Below, piece by piece: positions 5,110 to 5,569 of a stretch of DNA of 5,569 bases. Source of the stretch: Oscillospiraceae bacterium (lineage in GTDB: Bacteria > Bacillota > Clostridia > Oscillospirales > Oscillospiraceae); contig JAITGH010000144.1 of assembly GCA_031280855.1 (NCBI GenBank), positions 1 to 5,569 on the forward strand. The letters run 5' to 3'. The position numbers and the translations under genes were made by a program. Below the pieces are notes generated by a model. It did not search any database. It saw only the letters and a program-made list of their open reading frames with translations, and was not told the origin of the DNA. Every line of letters starts with the position of its first letter. The first letter of the stretch is position 1.

Positions 5110-5262
5110 ACTTGACAGTTTCAACTCGGTATTGTCAGAAATTTGTTGTAGTACGAGGATAACGACCGCCGCTGTATGCGATACCGCAAGGGAGGCAGAC
5201 GAAGTAATACACAAATTTATGACATTACCTGCAACTCGGCGGCGCGGCTTCTCCGCCTACTG
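5110..5262 (-). other. Long tRNA leader with an inverted repeat, possible structured RNA
   Basis: Between the predicted start (about 5262) and tRNA-Arg lie about 150 bases with no credible gene. AAATTTGTTGTA (5139-5150) and TACACAAATTT (5208-5218) can pair over 11 bases with one bulged T. They enclose 57 bases that contain a small TGCG/CGCA hairpin (5177-5188). An 8-base direct repeat CAACTCGG (5122-5129 and 5232-5239) lies outside the stem. A further short GC-rich inverted repeat, GGCGG (5238-5242) with CCGCC (5253-5257), is close to the transcript start. It may be a pre-tRNA leader, a separate small RNA, or an unstructured spacer; no known RNA family is recognised. Confidence 0.35.
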
Positions 5263-5268
5263 ACTACT

Positions 5269-5297
5269 ACTATACCACACCTTACACGGTTTGTAAA
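5269..5297 (-). promoter_or_regulatory. Sigma-A promoter of the tRNA unit, extended -10, inside the rluA-family 3' end
   Basis: On the minus strand TTTACA (5297-5292) and TATAGT (5274-5269), each five of six to consensus, are 17 bases apart. TGG directly upstream of the -10 box gives an extended -10. The -35 box lies in the last codons of the pseudouridine synthase gene, whose stop is at 5284-5282. It is the best promoter candidate for the tRNAs and possibly for comFB, the two-helix gene and coaW. Confidence 0.7.
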
Positions 5298-5569
5298 GAG
5301 GGGAAATACTTTTTCACGAAGTCAATCTTCTCAAGCGGAGCCTCGAACGTTCGACCGCTCAGGTACTCCAGCGTTCCCGCGTCGGAGCGGAACGCGAACC
5401 GTACGCGGTACGAGTACAACGCTTGACCTCGAACAGCACCGCCGCGGGAACCGTACTTACCGTCGCCCAGCAGCGGGTGACCGATCGCCGCGAACTGTGC
5501 ACGAATCTGGTGCGTTCGCCCGGTTACGAGCCGACACTCCACCAGCGAGTGCTCGGCGGATTCGGCGAT
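5282..5569 (-). CDS. RluA-family pseudouridine synthase, C-terminal 95 residues (enters from the right edge)
   Basis: The frame is open from the window edge to a TAA at 5284-5282. It carries the conserved family block [18 protein letters not shown] followed by [12 protein letters not shown], the third signature of RluA-type enzymes that isomerise uridine to pseudouridine in rRNA or tRNA. The catalytic Asp in the RLD motif and any N-terminal S4 domain lie outside the window. The end, [18 protein letters not shown], matches the usual C-terminal strand and helix. An internal GTG at 5542 could be mistaken for a start, but conserved sequence continues upstream of it (EHSLVEC), so this is a partial gene. 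Which member (RluC, RluD or YlyB-like) cannot be decided from this part. Confidence 0.93.
   Translation of the reverse strand: MAESAEHSLVECRLVTGRTHQIRAQFAAIGHPLLGDGKYGSRGGAVRGQALYSYRVRFAFRSDAGTLEYLSGRTFEAPLEKIDFVKKYFPSLQTV

Noticed and set aside
4959..5162. Plus-strand frame of 67 codons containing SDWARTSDLQLRRLPLYPTE
   Set aside because: Antisense translation of the two tRNAs, another well-known database artefact; no ribosome binding site of note.
5011..5214. Minus-strand frame of 67 codons containing SVAQLDRVAASEAVGRWFEP
   Set aside because: This is the classic false protein produced by translating a tRNA-Arg gene; it overlaps tRNA-Arg(CCG) and ends at the tRNA-Leu end.
5122..5239. Direct repeat CAACTCGG flanking an inverted repeat, as in a small transposon-like (MITE) insertion
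   Set aside because: The inverted repeat arms are 9 and 13 bases inside the direct repeats rather than adjacent, and 8-base repeats over about 100 bases can arise by chance.

Overview
The window looks like a chromosomal housekeeping segment from an endospore-forming, moderately GC-rich member of the Firmicutes, most likely Clostridia. The reasons are strong GGAGG-type ribosome binding sites, near-consensus sigma-A promoters (TTGACA/TATAAT), a SPOCS + LysM spore-envelope protein of the SipL type, a ComFB protein and a type II pantothenate kinase. I see no transposase, phage gene, CRISPR array or integrase.

Left part (1-1452). The first 327 residues of threonine synthase (thrC) run leftward off the edge. 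A 71-residue CopZ-like metal chaperone runs rightward from the other side of a compact divergent promoter region. Both promoters are close to consensus with 17-bp spacers. Their two -35 boxes form the arms of a perfect 10-bp inverted repeat, so the polymerase sites are back to back only 14 bp apart. The copZ-like gene is followed by a hairpin and then by a short leader with a sporulation-type -10 sequence.

Middle (1453-3383). The sipL-like gene encodes an approximately 511-residue protein with three SPOCS-type segments and a C-terminal LysM domain. In clostridia such proteins tether the coat basement layer (SpoIVA) to the forespore. It converges with a small unrecognised gene for a one-helix membrane protein with a very acidic tail. 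Hairpins lie between the two stops, and the small gene has its own good promoter.

Right part (3384-5569), all leftward. From upstream to downstream: the C-terminal 95 residues of an RluA-family pseudouridine synthase; a strong promoter embedded in its 3' end; a leader of about 150 nt with an inverted repeat; tRNA-Arg(CCG); a 21-nt spacer containing a perfect 14-nt palindrome; tRNA-Leu(UAA); comFB; a two-helix membrane protein; and type II pantothenate kinase (coaW), which overlaps the preceding gene by 4 nt. I see no terminator or clear promoter between the tRNAs and comFB, so the tRNAs, comFB, the membrane protein and coaW may share one transcript.

The points most worth checking are the palindromic divergent promoter, the tRNA leader, the comFB/2TM/coaW cluster and the small acidic-tailed membrane protein. 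I did not find a clear multi-gene novel system.
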